Below are positions 33,740 to 45,809 of a stretch of DNA of 64,000 nucleotides, one piece after another; positions within the stretch are counted from its first letter, which is position 1, and the number at the start of each line of letters is the position of its first letter. The translations under genes were made by a program, and so were the position numbers. The DNA lies in assembly GCA_032622095.1 (NCBI GenBank), contig CP136061.1, positions 66,345,127-66,409,126 on the forward strand, given 5' to 3'. The notes beneath the pieces are model-generated. The model was not told the DNA's origin. It did not search any database and saw only the letters and a program-made list of their open reading frames with translations. Origin of the DNA: Siphonodentalium dalli (lineage: Eukaryota; Mollusca; Scaphopoda; Gadilida; Siphonodentaliidae).

Positions 33740-35145
33740 AATGTTAGAGATTTAACTTGAAAATGAATAATCAAACATTCATCCCAGGATCACATATAGG
33801 TCATGGTGAAAATTAATAAACTACAGGGCCAAATAAGGAATATCCAGGTGGGAATTTCATAAGAAAAAAATAAACGTACATGTATGACTATTAGGCACTC
33901 GAGAGTAGGTAGGTAAATTCATTTTCTTTTATTTGAAATTTTATTTCCTTTTTTACTTGTGAAATTGACGGCACAGGTTTAAATCATGTCCACGATACAC
34001 GATATATCATTGCATTAGGCCCCTGCGATTAGTCAAATAGTGGGTTTTTGATCAAATCTAATTTTGAATCGAATTGCTCTAAAAACTGCTTACGAATTGA
34101 TTATCAAATTTAATATTTCATAAACTTTGATAAAAATGTTTCCCGTTTTCATGTTTGTCAGAATTATCCATTAGATAAAATACGTTTTCATTTTTTTTTT
34201 TTGTGAATGGTGGATCGACAGTTAAGACAAATTTTCTTCAAAATATAACAAATAATTACGAAAAAACACTGTTCGTGCATGGCAAACAACTTCTGACATC
34301 ATTAGTGGGGAATCCATGTTGATTCAAAATGCAGAATAGGAGATGGGACCATTGCAGAATTAAGCTATCACGACTTTGACCTGCACTTTCACGAAGGACA
34401 TTACACCTTCCATTGCAAGTCAAAACTGAGCAAACATAAGCAAATGATGAAAAGATAATGCATCTAATAGTGCGTTCAACAGAATTGAGAAGTATCTTTC
34501 CACAAGTGAAAATTATATATTTCTTTGCAGACACGAATGAGATGCAATTATTTAGTTTTCCTCATCAAATATTTGAAAACAAAACAACATATAAATTTGA
34601 AGATCCAAGTGCAGTCACGTGCAGTCGATACCAAATTAGTCAAAATTTAATTATTAGCATTCAGGGTATAAAGAAACATTTAAAATCGACACAATCACCA
34701 TTACTTTTATGTCACAGGCATCACAAAACACACACAAAAGCATCCGCCCATTTTACGTTGAAAATGAGTACAAACTATCATAAGTAATACCTTCTTTATT
34801 ATCTACCAGTTTTTGACAGAAGTATGGATGCTCTTTATACGAGGCAATAATTGAAATTTTGCAAGGCTGACAAAAATTCAGAAGGTATAACCATGTCTTC
34901 ATTTGAAAGTCAATTTCTGCCCATTGAAACCCCATACATGCATGTCAATTATAGAAACCTTCAGTTCATAGTATGATACTAGATAACGGCACACATTGTG
35001 CATATTAAACAAATCAAGATAAATTACGAGAATTTTAGCTACGTTTCCGTTACTGCGTCTCAGCGTCCATGGAACGGCGTCATTCCCCTCACTGATGATC
35101 TGTTTGAGACATACCTTAAGTCAATAGCAATCTATCGTTAAAAAA
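33740..35145. other. Intergenic sequence without recognised genes
   Basis: AT-rich, with several short ORFs on both strands (34256-34787) that overlap each other and show no motif. Nothing convincing was seen. Confidence 0.4.
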
Positions 35146-36303
35146 ATCCAACTGCAATGGGAGTATTTGGATGATTTTGAAGAGTGTTCGTCGAAGTGCG
35201 CTTACGGAATATTATGATCAACGTTTTTTAACGATTTCTTCGTTTTCACACCAACTCGAGTGCATCCGTGTGTTCAAAAATAACCAATAACAACATATTA
35301 TTTGTAAACACCGAGATTTTGTTCTTTTGGATCATTTAGAACCAGTATTTAGACGATTTTCGAACTCCCACTGAACCTCCCAGCTGGGCGGTTATGAACC
35401 TCCTGGCTGGGTGGTTACGAACTATCATACTAACTAGATGTGTTTTCGTCCTTCAAGACTTTTTCTTGTGTGTATGAACCGTGCCATTGCATTGAGAATA
35501 AGATTTAAACTTCAGAACATCACCTTTCTCCAATACAATTATAAAACATTAAGATGATCATGCAAATTTTATTCCTGTTATATTTTAAAATTATTTCAGC
35601 TCATATTTCAGATTGTGTATACTCAATCCTGTTCTTTTGTTATTTTACTCAATTTTATAATGTATGTTCAATAAATTGAATTGAAGGATTTTAGTATCGC
35701 AAATAAATTGAGGCTTACCTTTTATGACAGATATAGTTATCCAATATCACAGTAAAATCCGACTATGGTTTATACATACACGTCGAACGATATTGAGCTG
35801 ATGAACAATACCTTGCCTATAGTAAGCAATCTTCTTTTTTTTTATTTGCTAGTAAGCAATCTTTGACCGGATCAAACATGAGTTGTTCTCACCTTGTCAC
35901 GTTTCTGACATTTGAGTGAGCGATAAAGGTGATATGTCATATGTTCAGTTTTGAAACGGTGGTGTGCTCGCGTGAGACAAACGTTGTAACAACATGTCAA
36001 AAAGACAATGGTGTGATTTATAGAAAGTGAGCAGTGTTGTTACATGTACAACTTTTGTCTCAAGCGAGCAAAACTGAGCATATGCCATATCATCTATGAT
36101 GTGAGCAATGTGTTGTTTAGGTAGGTCGACAATATGTCACTATCACAAAGGATTGTTGATACAGTGACGAGCTCATGTCCGCGTAGGGTTTCTGCACCGT
36201 TTCAAAACTGAGCATATGACATATCACCTTTATCGCTCACACAAACGTCAGAAACGTGTCAAGGTGAGAACAACTCAAGTTTGATTCTGACAAAGATTGC
36301 TTA

Positions 36304-37212
36304 TAGTGATGGACGGTTAACTGAGAAAACAACTCGGTTTAGGTTTTTAACAATAAACCGAAAACCGACAGACGCGATTCTGCTCAAACCGACATTACGT
36401 TTTTTTTTTATATGTTTAATTTTCACTTAAATCGACTTATTATACCTCCCCAGGTACTTATTAGTTGATATTGTTATCAAATTATCGGCCTCTCTGATCA
36501 ATATTATATCGGAATGTGTCCATTTCGTCTCAGATATGTGTTGTTATAATATCGTAGGCGACTGTTTTTTTTCTTTTTCAAAACATGGCCGAACAAAATA
36601 ACAGGGTTCAACAAAAAGCCCTGTTTGGAGTTATTTTACGCATCTAACTGGAGACGACTCCAAAAAATGTCGCTGCTTAATATGTCATAAAAACGTCGCT
36701 TAAGCCAGAGTCCGGCTAACTATATGAATGCCGAACATAAGTCCAAATAAGGCGATAATCGCCAACCAAAAAAATGGAAGCGTCTGCTAACTCGAAAACT
36801 AAACCAAGTAAATGGTATGAACACTTTGATCGTCTGGACATTCCGATGTGACGTAATCTGGTAGAAGTTTGCAGCCATGTGCATATTGTAAACTATGTCG
36901 CAACACAGACATCAAAGCGATCACACCGCAGTCATTGAATGTGGGTCAATCATGCACGTGTCAAGAATAAGAATTGTTACACAGTCAGGTCAAGGACGCC
37001 CACTGCATATAATATGATAAATATGTTTTAAACATGTCAGAAAGGGATAAACAAGTGAAGATGGGGGTGTTTATTTTTTTAAATACCGAATTGTATCATC
37101 TTATCGCGTTGGATTCAGTTTGCGTCGGCATTTTGTTTACCTGTGATCGCAGTTCCTTCCTCAAATATTCAACGTTATCGGGACATTATTGACTCAAAAC
37201 CGCCCATCTCTA
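36304..37212 (+). mobile_element. hAT-type element, 909 bp, inside the foldback arm
   Basis: The ends are 'tagtgatggacggtt' and (reverse-complemented) 'tagagatgggcggtt'. A perfect 8-bp duplication, attgctta, flanks it (36296-36303 and 37213-37220). Removing it restores continuity of the foldback's right arm. Confidence 0.93.
36605..36703 (+). pseudogene. BED zinc-finger remnant of hAT transposase
   Basis: The open frame reads 'STKSPVWSYFTHLTGDDS' and 'CRCLICHKNVA' before a stop. The KSPVWSYF opening and C-x2-C are a clear BED finger. An ATG at 36585 (MAEQNN) is in another frame, so a small frameshift separates the start from the finger. Confidence 0.8.
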
Positions 37213-37806
37213 ATTGCTTACCAGCAAATTAAAAAAAAAAGATTGCTTACTTGGAAATGTATTGTTCCCCATCTAAATATTGTTCGTTGTGTGTATTACC
37301 ATAGCCGGATTTTAATGTCATATTGGATAATTATACCCGTCAAGAAAAGGTAAGCCACAATTTATTTGCGATAACAAAATCCTCACTGCAAGGTTCTGTG
37401 TAAAGGATATAATGGCACAGTTCATACACACAAGTAACATTATCTTTAAAGCATTAGTTAGCATGATAATTCGTAACCGCCCAGCCAGGTTCGTACCCGC
37501 CCAGTCACGTTCGTAACCACTGAGCCAGGAGGTTCATAACCGCCCAGCTGGGAGGTTCAGTGAGAGTTCGAAAATCGTTTAAATACTGGTTCTAAATGAT
37601 CCAAATTAAAAAAATCTCGGCGTTTACAAATAATATGTGGTTATTTGTTATTTTTGAACACACGGATGCACTCGAGTTGGTGTGAAAACGAAGAAATCGT
37701 TAAAAAACGTTGATCATAATATTTCGTAAGCGCGGTTGGACGAACACTCATCAAAATCATGTAAATACTCGTTTCAAATGATTTAAATTTTAAGAAAACG
37801 TTGGTA

Positions 37807-39260
37807 CCGTACTGACCCGGTTCAAAGCCCATGCCCGTGTTTAAGTCCACCCATATATTTTGGCCAAATTCCATGCACAGGGGTATATTCGTGTTTAAGC
37901 CCACCCCAATTTTTTTTCAATTTCAGCGGTGGTAAGTAAGTATTTGCTAATGATACTTCCCAAATAAATAATTCCAATATAACGGGAAGTATATTCACAA
38001 ACGATCGGTGATGGCGAGAATGCCACGAAAAATGGAAAGTTATACTTCGTAGGTATTAGTGATAATAATAAATAAAATAAAATAAAGTGAATCTTAAAAT
38101 CTCATTTGTTTATTCAATTATATTCCTGGGGGAAACCAATCGTCAACAAAAGAACGCACTCGCTAACGGCGTATATCTGAGAACGCTGTAAACATCAGTC
38201 ACTTCAAAGAAACATGTGCGTGCATCGCGCACATGTCAACAACAGTACTGTAAAAACATATTCTTTGTATGTCGGTATAATGTTCCTGCATGTGGCCAAA
38301 CACAATAAGAACTCATTCCCTGGTTATGTCAACACACGGTGGGTATAATAATGGGGCAGAAGGGGGACTGTCATCCACAACACCCCAACATCACAAGATG
38401 CCTTCAAAAAAAGAGATACCGATGTCGTATTGGTATCCGGTAAATAATAATTATTTAAAATTTTTAAACTGCTATTTTTCACGTTTTACGATATAGACTA
38501 TAGTATAAACATTAATCTGTGTCAACGGTTTGGGAGTGATAACTCTAAACATTAAAACATGTGTTTTTTGTATACGTATTTACATCATCATTTCGTTAAT
38601 TAACTAGACTCACTGGCTTTGTTAAATTGGTCACTACATGTATTGTATTGTAACTCTTTGTAGACAACGGGCCATGAATAGAGCACTGGGTTCATTGTTA
38701 TCCTAATTGGATTAAGTCACTCTCTTATATGTTGCATAATATTTCCCTGTACAATTTTCCGACATTTTTTAATTTAATATTATCTTTGGCTTCGATGACG
38801 GCAAAGTTTCATAGTCGTTATCATTCACTTTATGGATCACGTACATCTGAACATTGATATAAACTATAGATATAGACTATAGACAGTGGATTTACCCAGC
38901 TGTCTGAAATGGCAGAAATCCGATGACCTATCAGGCTATGATGCTTACAAACTGTCATTTATGGGAATTTTGGGTAATAAAACAAGACAAGAAGTAATAT
39001 TTTAATATACACATCAAAATTAAAAAAATACTTTCTCAAAGTAACTTATTCTTAACTTTATTTAATCTGGAAGCCGTGTATATTTCCCCGAAACTCTGTG
39101 TTGGATCGACTTTATTTTATGGATCTATTTCTTCAGTTTTACTGTCCCGATTTCTTGGGATTTTTGGTTTGCAAAGGGTCAAATCCGAGTTTAAGCCCAC
39201 TTGGATTTTTGAGCTCAAATAAAACAAAGGCCCCCTGGGCCTAAACGCGGGGCAGTACGG
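37807..39260. mobile_element. Second pogo-like element, 1.45 kb, non-autonomous
   Basis: The left end is 'ccgtactgacccggttcaaa' and the right (reverse-complemented) 'ccgtactgccccgcgtttag', each followed by 'gccca'. TA lies on both sides (37805-37806 and 39261-39262). Subterminal 'taagcccac' phrases are shared with the 3964-5573 element, so the two belong to related families. There is no transposase; the 68-codon ORF at 38290-38496 has no motif. Confidence 0.75.
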
Positions 39261-39711
39261 TATGTGCAACAAAATATTACCATTTGTTATGTTTGTACTC
39301 CTGTGCGCACCAGAATTGGTTTAAAAGTGTGGAAATATGCAAAAATCTGCGAAGACAATATTTATCGAAAGTGCCCAGCTGGGCGGTTCCACGTTATTCG
39401 AGAAATATCATCTCAAAATTCGTTTTAAAAGATGCACTTAAAAAAACCCTTTAGTATGTATTTTAAAAAATGGTCACTTGTTGTGTTACAACATGTAAAC
39501 ATCCTTGTATTGATAAATAGAATTAGAAAATAGCCAAAAATGAGCGAAAACTGAGTGAAAATTTACTTCGGTCATCCGTCGATGCTTCGGTCTGCAATAT
39601 TCGTTCCGAAAGCTTTCTGATGGCAAGTTTCGGGATATTCGCAAAGAAATATATATATTAGTTGTCCAAAAGTAATAACCAATCAGTATTGCGTTGAAAA
39701 TATCATTTAAT

Positions 39712-40768
39712 CAGGTCGGGCAAAATTGGCTTACTAGTGAAATCGGGCTCAGTAAGCCAATTCGATCTCTCGTTTTAATGTGTTTTGTCAACGCACACCT
39801 GACTTTGCCAGGTGTCACGAAATGCGACATCCAATATTCAACCCATCATTTAGGACGCATTGGCACGCTTTAAAAACCACCATTGTCTCACCTATTCGTA
39901 ACGGCGTTAATCCCTTTAATTGGTGTTTAATGACAGCCGATAATTAAGCTTCCTATTTTCTTCCCTGATTAAGTTAGTGGTGCAAGTCTGGTGATGGCCA
40001 TCCACGTCATTTTTTGAAGACAATCTGTTGACAAAGGTCAAGGTAAGTTTTTGGTTGCAAGAAAAATGATAGGAGGATATTATTTCGCAATTTCACATTA
40101 TTTTCATGGTTAAGTGAACATTAGTATGGAAGCACGCACGGACAATCACAAAATAACAAAGATCAAATTCGGAAGCATGACGATTGACAATGAAATGAGC
40201 TCGTTATCACGATTACCTGCGTCTCGACATCATTAACGTTTTTGCACCGCGAGTGGTAGGAAAAACAGTCTACAAGAGAGGTAAAATGATGGCTAGAATG
40301 TATTTGTGCCGAAATACAGAAGCAGTCTTCCGTAGATTTTTAAAAGTGTACCGTACTAATCATAAAGGTGTTTGCAAGCATCTCGCCAGATTTATAAACA
40401 GCCAATCAAAACTGATCCTTGTGAAAATTTTCTGCTGCTGTCACAATTTATCATTTCCGGCCCAAGAACATTTAAAGAAGAAACTTACGAGCGAGAACAA
40501 AGCTATGAAACAGTCACTGAAATTATCAAACGAACAATAAGTAACACCAATTAAAGGGATTAACGCCGTTACGAGTAGGTGAGACAATGGTGGTTTTTAA
40601 AGCGTGCTAATGCGTCCTATATGATGGGTTGAAAATTGGATGTCGCATTTTCGCGGCACCTAGCAAAGTCAGGTGTGCTTTGACAAAACACATTAAAACG
40701 ACAGATCGAACTGGCTTTACTGAGCCCGATTTCGCTAGTAAGCCAATTTTGCATCTTTGCCCGACCTG
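39712..40768. mobile_element. Long-TIR DNA element, ~1.06 kb
   Basis: Both ends start 'caggtcgggcaaa', and the inverted arms (39712-39935 and 40545-40768) match for ~220 bp, e.g. 'ctcacctattcgtaacggcg' against 'cgccgttacgagtaggtgag'. TTAAT flanks both sides (39707-39711 and 40769-40773). The ~610-bp centre has an 85-codon ORF from ATG 40286 ('MARMYLCRNTEAVFRRFLKV'), which overlaps another open frame and has no recognised domain. Confidence 0.85.
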
Positions 40769-41130
40769 TTAATTTGGAGTTTACTGCCCTGCCCAGGTGG
40801 GCTTTCATACTATTTTTTCAAAATCCCCCAGCTGGGCTTTTATTACTAGGCTTTTATAGGGTCTCACAAAATTCACCTATTTTCGAAACACGGACACCGT
40901 CGACCGAATTCGGAATTACCTGATCGAAAAAAATCGGGAGACTAGAATGGCAGCGCTTTTAAAAGCGAATATAATAATAATAATAATCAACCTACATAGT
41001 TATATATTAGTTGTACTCTTGAGTTACACGCAGTTTTCGTTTATTTCGTCCTCAATTTCTCCAAATTGTTCGAACCATGTGCTCACTTTGGATTTGGGAA
41101 ACCGGAAGTGTCGAGGGTGGTCACTAAAAA

Positions 41131-41172
41131 GTGTACTCCAGCCCCGAGTCGATTCGGGTGGGGGGGGGGGGG
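41131..41172. repeat. Severed end of the 200-bp 'aaaaagtgtactcc' unit
   Basis: 'actaaaaagtgtactcc' plus a GC-rich phrase is the same junction motif as at 43305, 43500 and 43704. Here it is followed by a G tract and the 41.26-43.11 kb insertion. Confidence 0.6.
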
Positions 41173-41261
41173 TAGTCTTGATTGACAGCCGTCTTGTTCC
41201 AATAGTGTATGCTTGGCGTCAGGTAAGCCCTGGTTAGGGGGGGGGGAGGGAATATATATTC

Positions 41262-43110
41262 CCTGAGCCGTAATTTCGCTAAAATCCGGATTGAGAATCT
41301 AAAGCCGATTACGGGGGGCGGAGATAATTTCGGATTCTAGGTCAGATTTTGAAATCCACGTGGTCTCCGAAACTCTCTCCCAGCGTCAAACATGGCTCAT
41401 GTATTTGACACAAGTATCATTTGTATCTTATATTTATAAAGTGCATGTTTGTTGTGAAAGTCATGCTTTTCTTCTATGTGTGTATACACGGCACATAATT
41501 TGCTGCCAATCCGACTTAATCGCATCTTTTTTTCAAGTTAAAGTGTGTTTATTGATGATGGCAAGCATATCTAAACATGACAGCTCTAGGCCTCCTGAAT
41601 CAAATTCCGAAGATGTTGTGAAGAACACACGGAACTTGTCAGTTGAACAGGGACGTGACGACAGGGGTTGATTGGGTGTCTCGACCCCCACCCCGAACTT
41701 TGGTACAATTTGCTAAGCTGTGCAGTCATTCATACGTGAGGAAAATCAGGATTATTTTGACTAACTGTTTCAAATAATGATACGTACAAGCCAACAAACG
41801 CAACAAACAAACCCGATTTTAAATAAATACATATACAAACTTATGACTAACTCGAGAGAGGGGGTGTCCAGTGATCTGTATATATGTTCAACTTGTTTTG
41901 GTAGTCATGTTGCTTTGCCATTACTAATTATTTATTTTTTCAGTGTAATAACATATGGGAGAGGGGGTACCCTTAAGTGAGTCAGTACTTGTCCCCCAAT
42001 TCCTTTGTATGTATAAACAAATGTATGTGTTATATATCATGTGTTATCTAAATTTGACATATATTTGAAATAAATATATCTAAACAAAACTTTGGTACAT
42101 TCCAGCAGTCGGAAATTTCATGCATGACACAACATTAGTTGGACATTAATTTGACACCATATATAGGTTGGCATTGTTCTCATTGTTTGATTTTTTTCAA
42201 CCAGTAAAAGTTGGTAATTTTCCAATCTTATTGTTTGTCAGATTGGATATTTCCAAGGAGAGCAAATTGAATTCTGCGAACCTGTGAGATTGATGTTTGG
42301 TTCAATGGGGGGGGGGTGCAGTTGGCCGGAAATTTGAGGAAACTTCTAGCCACGTCCCTAGAACATGTGTCTGTTGTCTATACAGAGACTATTGCGCAAA
42401 ACGACTGCATTTAACGAAACAAAACATGTTAAAATTGCTATAACTTTAAGACTAGATGATAGTACATACGTGTATCTGATAATCCATCGATACCATATAA
42501 TCCTACTATTTCTTGAATAAGAAGAAACATTATAATAACGAACACAGCAGAAGACATATCCATGCAGGTTCATATGAATTCGGTCAATGGTGACGTATCC
42601 GCCGAATTCGAAATCGACATGCGTTCGGGCGGTATTTTAAGGATGGAATTATGAAATGGACATATGAAAGTGACAATCAACAATGATTTGCCATCAACCG
42701 AAGTGCTCCCCCAGCGTTACTATCAATAGCATTATTATTTGGCTAATTTCAGTAATATTCTCCCAGTTTACATTCAATAAAACAAATTTGTCTCCGCATT
42801 TAAAATTCTTTGATATAGATCGTTTATATTCTGCAATAATTTGTACACAAGAGACGGATTCTTATGTTTTATTGTGTTTTTAAACTCTGAGATAGCGGAA
42901 TCTCGGTTTGTTTACATTACGAACATTTGAGTCCGTAATCGGAATCCGAATCCAAATCGGATTACCACGAAATTAGGATTACGGTCGGTTCGTTTACTGA
43001 TTCTGCAAATTTGTGGTCTGTTCTTTTGCCGAACCAAGTCGTACGGGGACCAATCTGTAATCTGGATCCAGAATCTGAAACGGATTTTAGCGAAATAACG
43101 CCTCTGGGTG
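41262..43110. mobile_element. TIR element, ~1.85 kb, inserted into the 200-bp repeat
   Basis: The left end 'ccctgagccgtaatttcgct' and right end (reverse-complemented) 'cccagaggcgttatttcgct' are followed by 'aaaatccg' and alternating 'ggattcc'-like motifs near both ends. Target duplication is masked by flanking G tracts. Its interior holds a LINE 3' tail (~41940-42090). No transposase was recognised; the 103-codon ORF at 41360-41671 is unconvincing. Confidence 0.65.
41930..42095 (+). mobile_element. LINE 3' UTR fragment
   Basis: 'gggagagggggtaccctta', 'cttgtcccccaattcc' and a terminal 'gaaataaatatatctaaac' parallel the 3' tail of the LINE fragment at 57190-57295 ('gggagaggagggtattc', 'cttgtcctccaatccc', 'aaataaaatatgtttaaac'). 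It is therefore a second, 5'-truncated copy of that family. Confidence 0.65.
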
Positions 43111-43125
43111 GGGGGATGTGTACAG

Positions 43126-43745
43126 TGTACTCGGAAGATATATTAATATTATGTTGCATATCTTTCTCACTTAATGGAAAAAAGTAATTCGTTTGCTAAA
43201 TTATATGCTACTATGCCAATTGATTACATATGTAATAAAAATATTACCGAAAAAATTACTAACATACTTTTTAATAGCAATCGATGTTTACTTCGAAAAC
43301 ACACTAAAAAGTGTTACTCCAAGCCGGAATGAGAAAAAGTGTACCCGAGTTAAATCTTGAATTTCATGCTTTACTATCCACTTCACAAACACTAAATGTT
43401 GTACACTACTTATAACAGGTTGTAGAAATATATTGGTGATATGAACTAATAATTTTATTCAGTGAAACATAATCAGTTCTCATATTTGTCGTGGTGTCAA
43501 ATAGGCTACTCCGGCCCCGACGCCGACTCGGGGAAATTGTGTAATCGGAAGATGTATGATATAATTGCATCACTATTATTCGTATATAATTTATTATTTC
43601 AATGAACTATAAGTCAACGAAGTAATAGTTATACCAATGTTAGCTTCATTTGAACAATACAAATTATTCTCCTATTATAATCAATTTTACATCCAAATTA
43701 CATTAAAAAGTGTACTCCGACTCCGACCCCTGCGGCCAACGTCGG
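43126..43745. repeat. ~200-bp tandem units with GC-rich junctions
   Basis: AT-rich units of ~200 bp are separated by the motif 'aaaaagtgtactccg', a short C/G-rich palindromic phrase and 'tgtgta(c/a)tcggaagat' at ~43130, ~43305, ~43500 and ~43704. The first unit is also present inverted at 44545-44830. Confidence 0.75.
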
Positions 43746-44544
43746 GTTTTTTCATTCAGTGTCTATTGGTTAGGCGGATTTAATTTTTATGTTTTTTAAA
43801 GACACCTCATCGAATTATTATATGTAACAAGTTATACGTTATAAGTTATACTATTATTATTATTTATTTATCTCAGACACTAAGTCCATATAAAATGTCC
43901 AAACCGATAGGTTATTCATCTCAGTACAGCAGATCACTCCACAGTTGATACAAAATTGATTGGAATTGATACATACTATGCTGGGAGTACCAGCTAGAGT
44001 TCTCATTGACCATACATTACTGAACATCGGAGGACAATAATAACAGCAACAGCTTAAAAGAGGGAAACGTGTTACTTTAAAACGGGAACGGGACTACCCG
44101 CCCATGAGACAACCCGCCCTTCTGCTGTTTTCGGGGCGAGTCGTCCCGATAAACACGGGCGGGTCCCCAAATTGTCCCCATGCAGTCATATATGTGTAGG
44201 ATGCATCATGTCATTATACCATACATCCTATAGCAATCAAGACCTAACTTATCGTTTAATTCAAACGGAACAGCTCTTGCATTATAACTATATGTGGATC
44301 ACTTGTACATATATGGTGAACCCCAAAGATTAAATGTAACACATTTTAGTAAAACAAAATGTAATATGAGTGAATATAGCCTATAACACCAAACGACAGG
44401 GCGAATCACGACAGACCAAACTTGTCACATACATAATGCGTGTTATTGGGTAAACAAGCATGCATAACAATATTGATCATATTCCACTTCGAGCTGTGAC
44501 GACGGAAGTATAAGAGAATACGAAAGCAAACCTGATAAAAGTAT

Positions 44545-44860
44545 TGTAGAACATTTAGTGTTTGTGAAGTGGATAATAAAGCATGAAATTCAAGATTTAA
44601 CTCGGGTACACATTTTCTCATTCCGGCTTGGAGTAACAATTTTTAGTGTGTTTTCGAAGTAAAAATGCTATTAAAAAGTATGTTAGTAATTTTTTCGGTA
44701 ATATTTTTATTACATATGTAATCAATTGGCATAGTAGCTTATACTTTAGCAAAAGAATTATGTTTTTCCATAAAGTGGGAAAGATATGCAACATATATCT
44801 TCCGAGTACACATTTTCCACGAGTCGGAGTCGGGGCCGGAGTACACTTTTTAGTATCACC
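44545..44860. repeat. Inverted arm matching 43095-43425
   Basis: 'tagtgtttgtgaagtgga', 'ttcaagatttaactcggg' and 'aatcaattggcatagta' are reverse complements of sequence at 43330-43410 and 43200-43230. The arms (~290 bp) face each other across ~1.1 kb, so 43.1-44.9 kb is a large foldback-like structure. The intervening 43746-44544 has no gene; 44060-44180 is a short GC-rich patch with 'ccgccc' repeats. Confidence 0.85.
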
Positions 44861-45194
44861 AAACCAGACGATGCGGTTTTGATAAATAAACATATATTCC
44901 CTCAGCTATATATCTCCCAGTTAAATGGTGATATCCACTATTCAAAACATCATTTCGCAAAGCGGAATGATCCCTCAATGGAATAGCGACCATAGCTTGT
45001 TCTCACCCCGATAAATTTAATAGAAATTGCGGCTCATTTTCGATTTTATCACATAGTAGACACTTTTTGACGTTAGGTAGTTCGTTTGAAACATAATTAC
45101 CAGACATAGATGGCGGATAATGCGTGTATCAATAGAAAAATATATGCTTAATAAACCATAAAATTGAATTAAAAAATTAAATTAAATTAAAAAA

Positions 45195-45750
45195 AGCTGG
45201 GTACCCAACTGAACGAAAGTGCGTGACAGTAACCATATACTTTCAGCGTCAGTGACGCTGAAATGGTCACTGTCACCCCCTTTCGTTCAGTTGGGTACCC
45301 AGCTTTTTAAAATTTACAGTTGGGTACCCAGCTTTTATAAAATTTACAGTTGGGTACCCAGCTTTATGAAATCTCACACAGAACGTGATTTATTAATTAT
45401 TTGATTGCCGTTTGTTTTTTTCTCCAAATGATCCTGTTAAGTTTACGATGCTTGAAATATATTAACAGCGGAAAAGAATTGTAGATCCTGCAGATCGACT
45501 GCTGTACTGAAGTGTTCCCTATCGTATTGCGATAATTGCCAACCAACCCCTGGAGCACGGAAAAGCTACAAACGTTGTCGGCCATGTTGAATTAAAGGTC
45601 ACGTGTAACATTGGCGAGATTTCATAAAGCTGGGTACCCAACTGTAAATTTTATAAAAGCTGGGTACCCAACTGTAAATTTTAAAAAGCTGGGTACACAA
45701 CTGAACGAAAGGGGTGCCAGTGACCATTTCAGCGTCAGTGACTGCCCATA
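45195..45750. mobile_element. Nested palindromic foldback element with 'gctgggtacccaact' subrepeats
   Basis: Two palindromes are superimposed. 45195-45303 folds on itself around 'ttcagcgtcagtgacgctgaa'. 45240-45375 is also reverse-complementary to 45617-45744, leaving a ~240-bp loop. Each arm contains 2-3 copies of 'gctgggtacccaactgtaaa' with the self-complementary GGGTACCC core, like the subrepeats in the long arms of Foldback-type elements. The loop has a 62-codon minus-strand ORF (45397-45585) without recognisable domain. Confidence 0.88.
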
Positions 45751-45809
45751 AGTGAAGTTCATTGTGTTGTTATAATTAAGATAACATTGCGGACGTCGCA
45801 ATTAGCCTA

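Larger units (their letters stand above)
35150..37775. mobile_element. Giant foldback element (arms ~670-820 bp), split by a hAT insertion
   Basis: The left arm 35150-35970 is reverse-complementary to the right arm (36193-36303 plus 37221-37775). Matching landmarks are 'aacgttttttaacgattt' with 'aaatcgttaaaaaacgtt', 'ccagctgggcggttat' with 'ataaccgcccagctgg', and 'aggtgatatgtcatatg' with 'catatgacatatcacct'. The spacer is ~220 bp (35971-36192). The left arm has ~180 bp not in the right arm (~35495-35685, ending 'aataaattgaattgaa'), which looks like a short retroposon tail. No ORF of note. Confidence 0.88.

Noticed and set aside
41360-41671. 103-codon ORF as a host gene
   Set aside because: It has no motif, overlaps other open frames and lies inside a TIR element; the last 37 codons look slightly more protein-like, but there is no supporting splice or homology.
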